Assembly: GCF_003368325.1 (NCBI RefSeq)
Contig: NZ_CP031466.1
Coordinates: forward strand, 2,728,001 to 2,792,000
Direction: 5' to 3'
From: Paraburkholderia caffeinilytica
GTDB lineage: Bacteria; Pseudomonadota; Gammaproteobacteria; Burkholderiales; Burkholderiaceae
Length of the DNA: 64,000 nt
Within the stretch, counting starts at the first letter, position 1, and every line of letters starts with the position of its first letter. The position numbers were made by a program, and so were the translations under genes. Below the pieces are notes generated by a model. That model did no database searches. It saw nothing but the letters and a program-made list of their open reading frames with translations, and was not told the DNA's origin. This document shows, one piece after another, positions 8,521 through 16,852 of the stretch.

Positions 8521-9930
8521 ATGACCACAACCACTACGCGCCCGGCCACGCTTATCGTCATTGGCGGCGGCCCCGCCGGCTATGTCGCGGCCATCCGCGC
8601 CAGCCAGCTGGGTATCCGCACCACGCTTGTCGAACGCGACGCACTGGGTGGAATCTGCCTGAACTGGGGCTGCATTCCGACCAAGGCGCTGTTGCATGCC
8701 GCGGACACGCTGTCCGCCGTGCGCAGTGCGTCGGACCTGGGTATCGACATCGCTGGTGACGTCACCATCGATATCGCTCGCATGGTGGGCCGCTCGCGTG
8801 CGGTTTCCGACCGCTTGCGTCAAGGCGTGCAGTACCTGCTCAAGAAGCATCGCGTCGAAGTCGTGCGCGGCCAAGCACGCCTTAACGGTGCGGGCGCCGT
8901 GCAAGTCACCGGCGAGGATGCCAAGGGCAATCGCCAACTGGATGCAGATGCGATCCTCATCGCGACGGGCGCCGGTCCACGTTCCCTCGAAACACTTCCC
9001 GTCGATGGCGAGCGGATCTGGAATTACCGTCACGCATTGGTGCCGCAAGCCGTGCCTTCGAGTCTGCTGGTCGTTGGAGCGGGTGCGATCGGCATGGAGT
9101 TCGCCAGTTTCTATGCGGCGCTCGGCACTCAGGTGACCGTTGTCGAAACGCGTGACGCCGTGCTGCCGAACGAAGACATCGACGTGTCGAATCATGTGGC
9201 GCATGCCTTTACGCAACGCGGAATCCTCGTTCGGACGGGGACGTCGGCCGCGCTGAACCGCCTTGCTGAAGACGCCGCGTGGATGACCCTGCGCACAGGC
9301 GACGCCAGCGATACCCTGCCCTTCGACAAAGTGCTCGTCTGTGCCGGCGTGGTCGGCAACACGGCCGATCTCGGCCTGGAGAACACGGCCGCCGTCATCG
9401 AACAGGGCTGCATCCGCGCCGATGAGTTCGGACGAACCGATGATCCGCGCATCTTTGCAGCGGGCGACGTTTGCGGTGCACCGATGCTCGCGCACAAAGC
9501 GAGCCGCGAAGCCGTACGTTGCGTTGAATATCTGGCCGGCTTGCAGGTCGATCCGCAGCCGCCGCTCATTCCTGCATGCACCTACTGCGATCCGCAAGTC
9601 GCAAGCGTCGGCTTGACCGAATCGGCCGCGCGCGCCGACGGCCGTGAGGTCTCAGTCGGCCGCATGCCGTTTCATAGCAATGGAAAAGCGCTTGCGCTAG
9701 GTCAGCCCGAAGGCTTCGTGAAAACCGTTTTCGATGCGCAAACAGGCGAACTGCTCGGTGCGCATCTGGTAGGAACGGAAGTGACGGAACTGATTCAGGG
9801 GCTCTCGCTTGCGCGTCAACTCGAAGCAACCGATGAAGACCTGGTGCAGCACGTCTACGCCCACCCGACTCTTTCGGAAGCCATTGGTGAATCCGCCCTT
9901 GCCGCCCTCGGCCGGGCGATTCACGGCTAA
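8521..9930 (+). CDS. dihydrolipoamide dehydrogenase (E3)
   Basis: 469 residues, usual length. FAD site IVIGGGPAGYVAAIRA, redox disulfide in GGICLNWGCIPTK, NAD-binding VVGAGAIGMEFASFYAALG, second FAD motif IFAAGDVCG, and the C-terminal dimer-interface YAHPTLSEAIGE with the His-Pro-Glu of the family. Reoxidises the dihydrolipoyl arm of E2 with NAD+. Completes a full E1-E2-E3 set and starts 15 bases after E2. Confidence 0.95.
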   Translation: MTTTTTRPATLIVIGGGPAGYVAAIRASQLGIRTTLVERDALGGICLNWGCIPTKALLHAADTLSAVRSASDLGIDIAGDVTIDIARMVGRSRAVSDRLRQGVQYLLKKHRVEVVRGQARLNGAGAVQVTGEDAKGNRQLDADAILIATGAGPRSLETLPVDGERIWNYRHALVPQAVPSSLLVVGAGAIGMEFASFYAALGTQVTVVETRDAVLPNEDIDVSNHVAHAFTQRGILVRTGTSAALNRLAEDAAWMTLRTGDASDTLPFDKVLVCAGVVGNTADLGLENTAAVIEQGCIRADEFGRTDDPRIFAAGDVCGAPMLAHKASREAVRCVEYLAGLQVDPQPPLIPACTYCDPQVASVGLTESAARADGREVSVGRMPFHSNGKALALGQPEGFVKTVFDAQTGELLGAHLVGTEVTELIQGLSLARQLEATDEDLVQHVYAHPTLSEAIGESALAALGRAIHG

Positions 9931-9985
9931 CCGTGCGCACCGCGCCGGCAGACATACCAACACAAATCAAGGAGGCAGATAAGCC

Positions 9986-11158
9986 ATGGACTTTCAACTT
10001 ACGCAAGAGCAACGCATGATCGTAGACGCTGCCCGCAAGGTGGGCGAGCGCTTCGGTCTCGACTATTGGCGCGACATCGACGCCAAAAAACAATTTCCCG
10101 CCGAATGCTGGAAGGCAATTTGCGACGCGGGGCTTTGCGGCGTGGCATTGCCATCCGAATACGGCGGCGCCGAACAGGGTGTGTTCGAAATGGCGCTCAT
10201 CATCGAGAACCTGTCTGCCGCCGGCGCCGGCAGCACGGTCGGGCAACTGTTCATGATCAACCCGATCTTCGGCGGTGTATCGATCAGCAAGTTCGGCACG
10301 CCCGAGATGAAGCGCGAACTGCTGCCCAAGCTCATTGCAGGGGACATCAACTTCTGCATGGCGCTGACCGAACCGGATGCCGGCACCAACACGCTTGAGA
10401 TTCGCAGCTTCGCACGCGCCGACGGCGACGGTTGGCGCCTCAACGGCCGCAAGATCTGGATTACCGCCGTCGACAACGCGCAGAAAATGCTGGTCGTCGC
10501 ACGCACCCGGCGCGTGGAAGAGTCGGAGTCGCGCAGCAGCGGCCTGTCGATGTTCATGATCGATGTGGAGCGCAAGGGTCTGTCGCACAGCCCGATCGAC
10601 AAGGTCGGCACCAACACCCTTCCGTCAAGCTCCGTATTCTTCGACGAAGTGCGTATCGAGCCGCACGAGCTGGTGGGCACGTTGCATGGCGGGTGGCGCG
10701 AACTGCTTGACGTCCTGAACACCGAACGCATTGTGACCACGGCGGGTCTGGTCGGCGCAGGCGAACTGTCGCTGAAGCTGGCGGTGAGCTACGCGAACGA
10801 CCGCAAGGTATTCGGCGGCCGTGCAATCAGCAGCTATCAGGGACTGCAGTTTCCTCTTGCGCAATGCCATGCCGAAATCGAAGCTGCGCGCCTTCTTAAC
10901 TACCAGGCAGCGACGAACTTCGATCGAGGACTGCCGTACGGCAGCGTCGCGAACGCCGCCAAACTGCTCGCCGCACAGGTGGCCGCGCGCGCAACCGAGC
11001 GCGCAATGCAGACGATGGGCGGCATGGGCTACGCAAAGGAATACCATGTGGAACGACTCTGGCGCGACAGCCGGCTCTTCCGTTTCGCACCCATTTCCGA
11101 AGAGATGATTCTGAACTACATTGCCAATCACGACCTCGGCATGCCTCGCTCCTATTGA
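9986..11158 (+). CDS. acyl-CoA dehydrogenase
   Basis: 390 residues; AAGGAGG a few bases before the ATG. N-terminal helical domain MDFQLTQEQRMIVDAARK; middle beta domain with FCMALTEPDAGTNTLEIRS and RLNGRKIWITAVDNA that hold flavin and substrate; C-terminal domain with FGGRAISSYQGLQFPLAQCHAE and MQTMGGMGYAKEYHVERLWRD. The usual EGT catalytic-base segment reads ISEEM near residue 375, so a Glu is present but the motif is changed, suggesting an unusual acyl group. Electrons would go to the EtfAB encoded divergently. It starts 55 bases after E3. Confidence 0.92.
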   Translation: MDFQLTQEQRMIVDAARKVGERFGLDYWRDIDAKKQFPAECWKAICDAGLCGVALPSEYGGAEQGVFEMALIIENLSAAGAGSTVGQLFMINPIFGGVSISKFGTPEMKRELLPKLIAGDINFCMALTEPDAGTNTLEIRSFARADGDGWRLNGRKIWITAVDNAQKMLVVARTRRVEESESRSSGLSMFMIDVERKGLSHSPIDKVGTNTLPSSSVFFDEVRIEPHELVGTLHGGWRELLDVLNTERIVTTAGLVGAGELSLKLAVSYANDRKVFGGRAISSYQGLQFPLAQCHAEIEAARLLNYQAATNFDRGLPYGSVANAAKLLAAQVAARATERAMQTMGGMGYAKEYHVERLWRDSRLFRFAPISEEMILNYIANHDLGMPRSY

Positions 11159-11212
11159 CATACATCGGACCTCGATCGCGCCATTACAAAGTACATCAGC
11201 GAGACACCCAAG

Positions 11213-12730
11213 ATGATTGCCCTGAGTTCCTCGATTCTCCACTGGGCCCGCTCCAATCCGGAGCGTATCGCGCTCACCTACGGCGAAGACCGCATTACCT
11301 ATGCGCAACTGGCCGAACGCACCTGTGCCGCAGCTGGCGCCTTGCGTGCCCAAGGCATCGGCGCCGGCGATATGGTCGCGCTGCTGATGAAGAACAGCGC
11401 CGCGTTTGTCGAGCTGACTCTCGCCATCAGCCATCTCGGCGCGGTACTGCTTCCCATCAACTATCGGCTTGGCAAGGATGAAGTCGACTACATCCTCACG
11501 CACGCCGGGGCAAAACTGGTCTGTGTCGACGAAGAACTCACGGACAACCTGCCGGATAATGCTGCGCGAATCGTGCTTTCTCGCGAGCAGCAAGGCGACA
11601 CGCGCCAGCTTGACCGGCACGCTGAGCCGGTAGAGACGGCGCATCCGGCAACGTCGTCGGACATGTTCCGCCTGATGTACACCTCCGGCACGACCGATCG
11701 CCCCAAGGGCGTGATTCACAGCTACGACAACTTCTACTGGAAGACGCTGGACCATATCTGCGAACTCGGACTGACGGCACAGGATCGGCTGCTGGTCGTG
11801 GGCCCGCTCTACCACGTCGGCGCCTTCGACTTGCCAGGCTTTGCCGTCTTCCTGACGGGCGGCTCCATGCATGTCATGCGCGATTTCGATGCGGAGCAGG
11901 TGCTGGTTGCCATCGAACAGCAGCGGGTGACAGGCGCATGGCTGCCGCCCGTGATGCTCAACCGGTTGCTCGCCCTGAAGAACCGCGGCGACTACGACAT
12001 GAGCACGGTGCGCTGGGTGATCGGCGGCGGTGAGCGCACGCCCGTCGAACGTATCGTCAGTTTCAGCACGCTATTCAGGCATGGCCGCTACATCGACGCC
12101 TATGGCCTGACGGAAACCTGCTCGGGCGACACGATGATGCAGGCCGGCCAGGAGCATCGCAAGATCGGCTCGGCGGGACGTCCGTTGGCCCATGTGCAAG
12201 TCGAAATCCGCGATGCCCATGGCGACAGGCTGCCTGCGGGTGAAACCGGCGAGATCTGCCTGAGCGGCCCCAAAGTCACGCCTGGCTACTGGAACGACCC
12301 AGGACGCACACGTGCGAGTTTCTTCGATCAGTGGTTCCGGACAGGTGACATGGGCTATCTCGACGACGATGGCTTTCTCTTCCTGGTGGACCGGAAGAAG
12401 GACATGGTCATCAGCGGTGGCGAAAACGTAGCTTCGTCAGAAGTGGAACGCGTGATCTACTCGCTCGACAAGGTCGAAGATGCCGCAGTAGTTGGACTAC
12501 CTGACGAGCAATGGGGCGAGCGCGTAGTTGCGGTGGTGGTGCTGCGCGAGGGCGAAACGCTAACGCTCGCGGAATTGCAGGCACATTGCCGCAACAAGAT
12601 CGGCGGCTTCAAGATCCCCAAGCAATTGTTCGTGGTCGATATGCTGCCTCGTACAGCCTCGGGGAAAGTGCTCAAGCGCGATCTGCGCGAACAGCTCGTT
12701 CATCAGGCGCCGGATGTCGGCAAGCACTGA
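11213..12730 (+). CDS. AMP-dependent acyl-CoA synthetase
   Basis: 505 residues of the ANL superfamily. The P-loop reads YTSGTTDRPKGVIHS (the usual Gly after TT is Asp), followed by GGGERTP, YGLTETCSGDTM, the hinge region TGDMGYLDDDGFLFLVDRKKDMVISGG and the C-terminal catalytic Lys in PRTASGKVLKRDL. It activates a carboxylic acid to acyl-CoA through an acyl-adenylate. Last gene of the plus operon; it probably primes the acid freed by the esterase of the convergent P450/BVMO block. The acid cannot be named from the sequence. Confidence 0.93.
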   Translation: MIALSSSILHWARSNPERIALTYGEDRITYAQLAERTCAAAGALRAQGIGAGDMVALLMKNSAAFVELTLAISHLGAVLLPINYRLGKDEVDYILTHAGAKLVCVDEELTDNLPDNAARIVLSREQQGDTRQLDRHAEPVETAHPATSSDMFRLMYTSGTTDRPKGVIHSYDNFYWKTLDHICELGLTAQDRLLVVGPLYHVGAFDLPGFAVFLTGGSMHVMRDFDAEQVLVAIEQQRVTGAWLPPVMLNRLLALKNRGDYDMSTVRWVIGGGERTPVERIVSFSTLFRHGRYIDAYGLTETCSGDTMMQAGQEHRKIGSAGRPLAHVQVEIRDAHGDRLPAGETGEICLSGPKVTPGYWNDPGRTRASFFDQWFRTGDMGYLDDDGFLFLVDRKKDMVISGGENVASSEVERVIYSLDKVEDAAVVGLPDEQWGERVVAVVVLREGETLTLAELQAHCRNKIGGFKIPKQLFVVDMLPRTASGKVLKRDLREQLVHQAPDVGKH

Positions 12731-12763
12731 CTCGCGGCCTCCGATATCGCCCGGACGTAAGAC

Positions 12764-12781
12764 CCCGCCCTCCAAGGCGGG
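12764..12781. terminator. small hairpin after the acyl-CoA operon
   Basis: CCCGCC-ctccaa-GGCGGG, a six-pair GC stem 34 bases after the synthetase stop and before the convergent TetR gene. No T-run follows on either strand, so it is only a weak terminator candidate. Confidence 0.35.
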
Positions 12782-12828
12782 AACATCAGGATGGCAGCGG
12801 CACACGGCGCACGATTACGTACCGCTCT

Positions 12829-13533
12829 TCAACCGCCCGACAGACCGTGTCGGATCAGTTTGCAGTAGGCTTTGACCACCCAGTCGGGAATTTCATTGTT
12901 GCTGCCGTCCTGGCTCGCGTAGCGCCCCAGATACAGACGCGCCGACATGAGCACGTAGGTCACGACTTCCAGTTCTCGCTCCGAAAACCCTCGAATCTCG
13001 CCGCCGCCCCGCGCCTTGCGCAAGAAGTGCATATAGCCTTCGCGAACGAGTTCCAGATGTGCCTCATACGCCTTGGGTGCAAAGCTCGGTGCCTCGTTCA
13101 GGATGCGGAAAAAATGCGGATGGATTCTGAGGAAAGAGAAAAAGCCCCGAAAACCGAGCTCTTCCCGTTCGAACAGCGTTTTCCCTTTGCTCGCGCAGGC
13201 GCCCACATGTTCGAGCATGTCTTTACCGAGTGCCGGCAACAACTGGTCGAGAATATCCTGCCTTGATTCGAAATGATTGTAGAAGGTCCCCTGCGCGACG
13301 CCGGCTCGCTGCGTGATGAACGTGATGGACGTATCCTGATAGCCCTTTTCGCCCACGACCTCAGCCGCGGCGCGAAAAAGCCCTTCGCGAATCAGCCGGG
13401 TGCGTTCGTCACGTGACCCGGCATCCCGCCAGTTCTGCGGTGCTGTTTCGACTTCGGCTAGTTCTGTGGCGTTTTGTCTGGAAGTGGACTTTCGAGTAAC
13501 CATACGGTGTTTGATGAATTGTGATTCGTCCAT
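12829..13533 (-). CDS. TetR-family transcriptional regulator
   Basis: 234 residues from the ATG at 13533 (another Met lies at 13503; the N-terminal 40 residues are a poorly conserved tail). The HTH is at about 60-85: AAAEVVGEKGYQDTSITFIT, then AGVAQGTFYNHFESRQDILDQLL. The C-terminal part is the ligand-binding helical domain. A palindrome matching two sites in the etf/E1alpha divergent gap overlaps its own start region, which suggests autoregulation and control of that gap. Such regulators beside acyl-CoA genes often bind acyl-CoA; the ligand here is unknown. Confidence 0.88.
   Translation of the reverse strand: MDESQFIKHRMVTRKSTSRQNATELAEVETAPQNWRDAGSRDERTRLIREGLFRAAAEVVGEKGYQDTSITFITQRAGVAQGTFYNHFESRQDILDQLLPALGKDMLEHVGACASKGKTLFEREELGFRGFFSFLRIHPHFFRILNEAPSFAPKAYEAHLELVREGYMHFLRKARGGGEIRGFSERELEVVTYVLMSARLYLGRYASQDGSNNEIPDWVVKAYCKLIRHGLSGG
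13514..13529. promoter_or_regulatory. putative TetR operator, copy 3 (autoregulatory)
   Basis: On the minus strand this reads ACGAATCACAATTCAT, sharing GAATCAC and the TTCAT arm with the sites at 4287 and 4459. It lies across the start region of the TetR gene, between its two possible start codons. Confidence 0.55.
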
Positions 13534-13627
13534 CAATCGTAACCTGAAAACGCCGAAGTTGACATCCCGTCCCGCCCTGAAAAACGGCAATTTGCCCCCT
13601 GGAAGGGAAAAGATGTGACCCGGCAGG

Positions 13628-13954
13628 CTACATCTGTGCTTTGATGTGCGCGAGGAAAAGCTGGATCACCCGCTCGTCGCGCTTGAAGAACGCCCACTGA
13701 CCAATCCGGTTCGAAGTCACGAGCCCAGCCCGCTCCAAAGCGGCGAGATGGGCCGATACCGTCGATTGCGCCAGATCGCAGCGTGCCTCGATCTGCCCGG
13801 CGCTGACGCCGTGAACAAGTGCCAGCTCCTGCTCGGCGAAATGTGCGTGCGGCTCGCGTAACCATGCAAGAATTTCGCGGCGCATGCGGTTCGCAAGCGC
13901 CTTGTGGATCGCGTCGAGGTCGATGTCGATGTCGAGGTCGATGTCAGAGGCCAA
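13628..13954 (-). CDS. ArsR-family HTH regulator
   Basis: 108 residues, typical size. Winged HTH: LANRMRREILAWLREP, then GQIEARCDLAQSTVSAHLAALERAGLV as helix-turn-helix and wing. There are no Cys clusters of a metal sensor, only one Cys in CDLAQS, so this is not an obvious metal responder. The N terminus carries an Asp/Ile/Leu repeat (DIDLDIDIDLD) from a six-base tandem repeat at 13913-13942. It lies between the P450 block and the TetR gene on the same strand; role in the locus not known. Confidence 0.85.
   Translation of the reverse strand: MASDIDLDIDIDLDAIHKALANRMRREILAWLREPHAHFAEQELALVHGVSAGQIEARCDLAQSTVSAHLAALERAGLVTSNRIGQWAFFKRDERVIQLFLAHIKAQM
13913..13942 (-). repeat. five 6-base tandem units within arsR-like gene
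   Basis: Five contiguous copies of GTCGAG or GTCGAT on the plus strand. They encode the alternating acidic tract near the N terminus of the ArsR protein. Unit length is a multiple of three, so copy changes would keep the frame. Confidence 0.8.
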
Positions 13955-14037
13955 TCTGTCTTCCTGTCTGGCGGGCGAGGCACAAAACTGAACTGAACCC
14001 GGTCCCGCCTTATCACGCTCGACATCCCCCGCGTCAG

Positions 14038-14778
14038 TCAGAAGAGATATCGCCCGCCGTTCACACTGAGCGTTTGCCCCGTCACATAGCCTGCTTCCTC
14101 GGAGACAAGATAGGCCACGGCGTGAGCAATATCGTTCGGCTGACCCGCGCGCTTCATCGGCATCGTTCGCGCCACGGCATCCACGTCGACCGGACCCTCC
14201 CGTACCAGCGGCGTATCGACAAAGCCCGGCGGAACGTGATTGACGGTGATCCCCTTGTCGGCGAACTCGATCGCAAGGGCCTTGGTGAAACCGATCACGC
14301 CGCCCTTCGACGCAGCGTAGTGCGCCATCGCCGGTGCACCCGTCTGCGCGGACGACGAAGAGATATTGACGATTCGCCCCCAGCCAGCATCGAGCATGTC
14401 AGGAATGAATTCCTTCGTCACCAGAAACGGCCCCTTGAGGTTCACGCCGATGATGCGGTCCCACACTTCCTCAGTGAGGCCCGTAAACGGCACGTAACTG
14501 CTGATCCCCGCATTGTTGACGAGTACCGTGACGGGTCCAAGTTCTTCGCGTGTGCGCGCCGCCGAGTCGGCGATGGCATCGGCGACGGCTGCATCGCCCG
14601 CAACGGCGATCGCCTTGCCGCCCGCTTCGTGGATGATGTCGGCCGTTTGCGCGGCGCCTTCGGCGTTCAGATCCCATACGGCAACCGCCGCGCCGTACGC
14701 GGCGAGTACCGTTGCGATGGCACGGCCGATTCCACGGCCACCGCCCGTGACAACAACATTCTTTCCCTTGAGTGACAT
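14038..14778 (-). CDS. short-chain dehydrogenase/reductase (FabG-like)
   Basis: 246 residues. TGGGRGIG cofactor loop (about 11-18), AVWDLN with Asp favouring NAD, NNAGISS, NISSSSAQTG with catalytic Ser, YAASKGG with Tyr-x3-Lys, and FVDTPLV. The usual VNAIAPG reads VNHVPPG. C-terminal VTGQTLSVNGGRYLF is the normal ending. It likely interconverts an alcohol and ketone of the pathway. Last enzyme gene of the minus-strand P450/BVMO series, 48 bases after the CMD gene. Confidence 0.88.
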   Translation of the reverse strand: MSLKGKNVVVTGGGRGIGRAIATVLAAYGAAVAVWDLNAEGAAQTADIIHEAGGKAIAVAGDAAVADAIADSAARTREELGPVTVLVNNAGISSYVPFTGLTEEVWDRIIGVNLKGPFLVTKEFIPDMLDAGWGRIVNISSSSAQTGAPAMAHYAASKGGVIGFTKALAIEFADKGITVNHVPPGFVDTPLVREGPVDVDAVARTMPMKRAGQPNDIAHAVAYLVSEEAGYVTGQTLSVNGGRYLF

Positions 14779-14826
14779 ACTGTGCCTATCCTTTTTCGTG
14801 TGGCGACGCGCGGGCTCGCGCTTCGC

Positions 14827-15234
14827 TCATGCGCCCAGTGCCTCGCGAGCCGCGGTACGCGCCGCGACTGCCGCGGGAAAGCCGGTATAGCCCGACGCGT
14901 GGTAGATCACTTCGGCAAGCTCGTCTTCCGTGAGACCGTTCGTCAGCGCGATCCTGAAGTGAGTGCGCAACTCGGTCTCCGCGTGCAGTGCGATGAGAAT
15001 GCCCAACGTGACGAGACTGCGGTCACGTGGGCTCAATCCATCACGCGCCCACAACGCACCCCACACGCTCACGAGACCCAGCTCGACGAGCTCTTCTCCG
15101 AACCGGCCATCGCGCAAGTCGACGTCGCCGTCGGGTAGAACACCCGGCAACGCCGCGCGCATCGCTGCAAGTCCCGCCGTACGCAGGTCGGCCTTCGCGC
15201 TCGTGTCGGACGGCGCTCCTTTCTTAACGGTCAT
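14827..15234 (-). CDS. carboxymuconolactone decarboxylase-family protein
   Basis: 135 residues; GAGGAGAGG lies just before the ATG. CMD-fold signatures: LVELGLVSVWGALWARDGLSPRDRSLVTLGILIAL, HAETELRTHFRIALTNGLTEDELAEVIYHASGYTGFPAA. There are no cysteines at all, so it is of the PcaC-like type and not an AhpD-like redox protein. PcaC decarboxylates a lactone; a lactone-handling role next to a BVMO would fit but is inference. It starts 22 bases after the end of the P450 gene. Confidence 0.85.
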   Translation of the reverse strand: MTVKKGAPSDTSAKADLRTAGLAAMRAALPGVLPDGDVDLRDGRFGEELVELGLVSVWGALWARDGLSPRDRSLVTLGILIALHAETELRTHFRIALTNGLTEDELAEVIYHASGYTGFPAAVAARTAAREALGA

Positions 15235-15256
15235 GTATCCTCTCCTCGATTCGGCT

Positions 15257-16489
15257 TCACCACATCACAGGTAGTTCTTCGATGCCGTACGCCAGCGAAT
15301 CGTGCTTGAAACGCAGCTCGGCAAACGGCACGGCAAGCTGTAGCGTGGGCACGCGCCGCAGAAGCGTCGGATAGACCACCTGAAGCTCGACGCGCGCAAG
15401 TTGCTGCCCGATACACTGATGCGGGCCCCAGCCGAATGCGTGATGGTGACGGGCGTCGCGCGTGATATCGACCTTCGCGGGATCGGGAAAGGCAACCGGA
15501 TCGAAATTCGCCGAAGGCAGCGGCGAACAGATGCCCTCGCCTGCGCGGATTATTGTTCCGTTGAACTCGATGTCCTCGATCGCAATACGCCGTTGCAGCA
15601 GATGCGGAATAGTCAGATAGCGCAGCAGTTCCTCAACGGCGCCGGCGACGATCTTCGGATCATCGGTTTCGCGCAGCAGTTTCATCTGGTCGGGGTTTTG
15701 CAGCAGCAGCGCGGTGCCCAGCGTGATCATGTTGGCGCTCGTTTCATGCCCTGCGATCAGCAGGATCACGCCCAGTTGAACTGCGCCCGCCATGTCGAGA
15801 TCGCCCGTCTTCACGCGCTGCCCAAGGTCGGACACCACGTCTTCTTCGGGATGATCCATCTTCTGCTGGATCAGCTTGCCGATGTATTCTCCAAGAGCCT
15901 GCGTCGACGAGCGGTTTTCATCCGGGGACTTGTCACGTGCATTCGCGATCTTCGAATGCTTCTCGAAGAAATCGTGATCGTCGTACGGCACACCGAGCAG
16001 ATCGCAGATCATCAGCGAAGGCAGTGGCAGCGACAACGCTTCGACGAGATCCGTCGGCTTTGGTCCCGCGAGCATCCTGTCGATCAGATCGTCGGTCGCC
16101 TGCTGGATCTGCGGACGGATTTTCTCCATCCGGTGGCGCGTGAACGAATTGGTCAGCATCCGGCGAAGGCGCGCGTGGTCCTCCCCGTCCGTATCGAAGA
16201 TGGTCTTCGGCCGGTCATGGATGGTTTCAGCGATCGCCCGGTTCATGAACGGAAAATTGGGCAGGTGATCGTTCGCACTGACACGCGGATCGCCCATGAT
16301 CTTGCGCTGCGCCGCATGCGAGAGAAGTATCCACGGCGTGCTGCCGTCCCAGATGCGCACCCGCGTGATTTCCACGCCGGCATCGCGCAGCGCCCGCAGT
16401 TCCGGCGATGGAAGAAAGGGGGCAGCCGGGTCTCTCGGCGTCGGATAGTCGAGGATGCCCTCGGTCGCACCGTCCACGATGGTGTTCAT
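15257..16489 (-). CDS. cytochrome P450
   Basis: 410 residues from MNTIVDGATEG; the ATG at 16489 has AAGGAGAG upstream, while the frame beyond it overlaps the ferredoxin gene. Soluble bacterial class I P450: I-helix LIAGHETSANM with the oxygen-activating pair, K-helix EELLRYL (Glu-x2-Arg), heme-binding loop FGWGPHQCIG with the thiolate Cys, and HARLRRM in the C-helix. It hydroxylates an unknown hydrophobic substrate with electrons from the neighbouring ferredoxin and reductase. Ferredoxin ends 44 bases upstream. Confidence 0.95.
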   Translation of the reverse strand: MNTIVDGATEGILDYPTPRDPAAPFLPSPELRALRDAGVEITRVRIWDGSTPWILLSHAAQRKIMGDPRVSANDHLPNFPFMNRAIAETIHDRPKTIFDTDGEDHARLRRMLTNSFTRHRMEKIRPQIQQATDDLIDRMLAGPKPTDLVEALSLPLPSLMICDLLGVPYDDHDFFEKHSKIANARDKSPDENRSSTQALGEYIGKLIQQKMDHPEEDVVSDLGQRVKTGDLDMAGAVQLGVILLIAGHETSANMITLGTALLLQNPDQMKLLRETDDPKIVAGAVEELLRYLTIPHLLQRRIAIEDIEFNGTIIRAGEGICSPLPSANFDPVAFPDPAKVDITRDARHHHAFGWGPHQCIGQQLARVELQVVYPTLLRRVPTLQLAVPFAELRFKHDSLAYGIEELPVMW

Positions 16490-16533
16490 ATTCTCTCCTT
16501 GTCTATGCGACGAAAGCATTCCGCCTTCGTCGG

Positions 16534-16728
16534 TCATTCTTCGATACGGATTGCGAGCGCAGGGCACACGGCAGCGGCCTGGCGAACGTTCTCGGCTTCT
16601 TCGGGCGGGGGATTCTCATTCACGAAGATCACGATGCCGTCCTCTTCGCGCTGGTCGAACACATTGGGCGCGTAGGCCACGCATTGGCCTGCCGCGACGC
16701 ATTTTTCCTGGTCGATGAAAATCTTCAC
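16534..16728 (-). CDS. small P450-type ferredoxin
   Basis: 64 residues; GTG start with AAGGAG upstream. Single-cluster ferredoxin of the kind that serves P450s: CVAAGQC (Cys10 and Cys16) and VCPAL (Cys55 followed by Pro), so only three Cys ligands line up and the cluster is probably [3Fe-4S], or [4Fe-4S] with one other ligand. It shuttles electrons from the FAD reductase encoded next upstream to the P450 encoded next downstream. Confidence 0.92.
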   Translation of the reverse strand: MKIFIDQEKCVAAGQCVAYAPNVFDQREEDGIVIFVNENPPPEEAENVRQAAAVCPALAIRIEE

Positions 16729-16852
16729 TTCAGACTCCTTTCTGGCATGACTTCAAGTTGATCGAATACATGGGTGCTTCTACTGGTCGACGACGATCCG
16801 CGGTTCGATCACCTCCTTTCACATCCTTTGCTGCCCAATGATCGATCACTGG

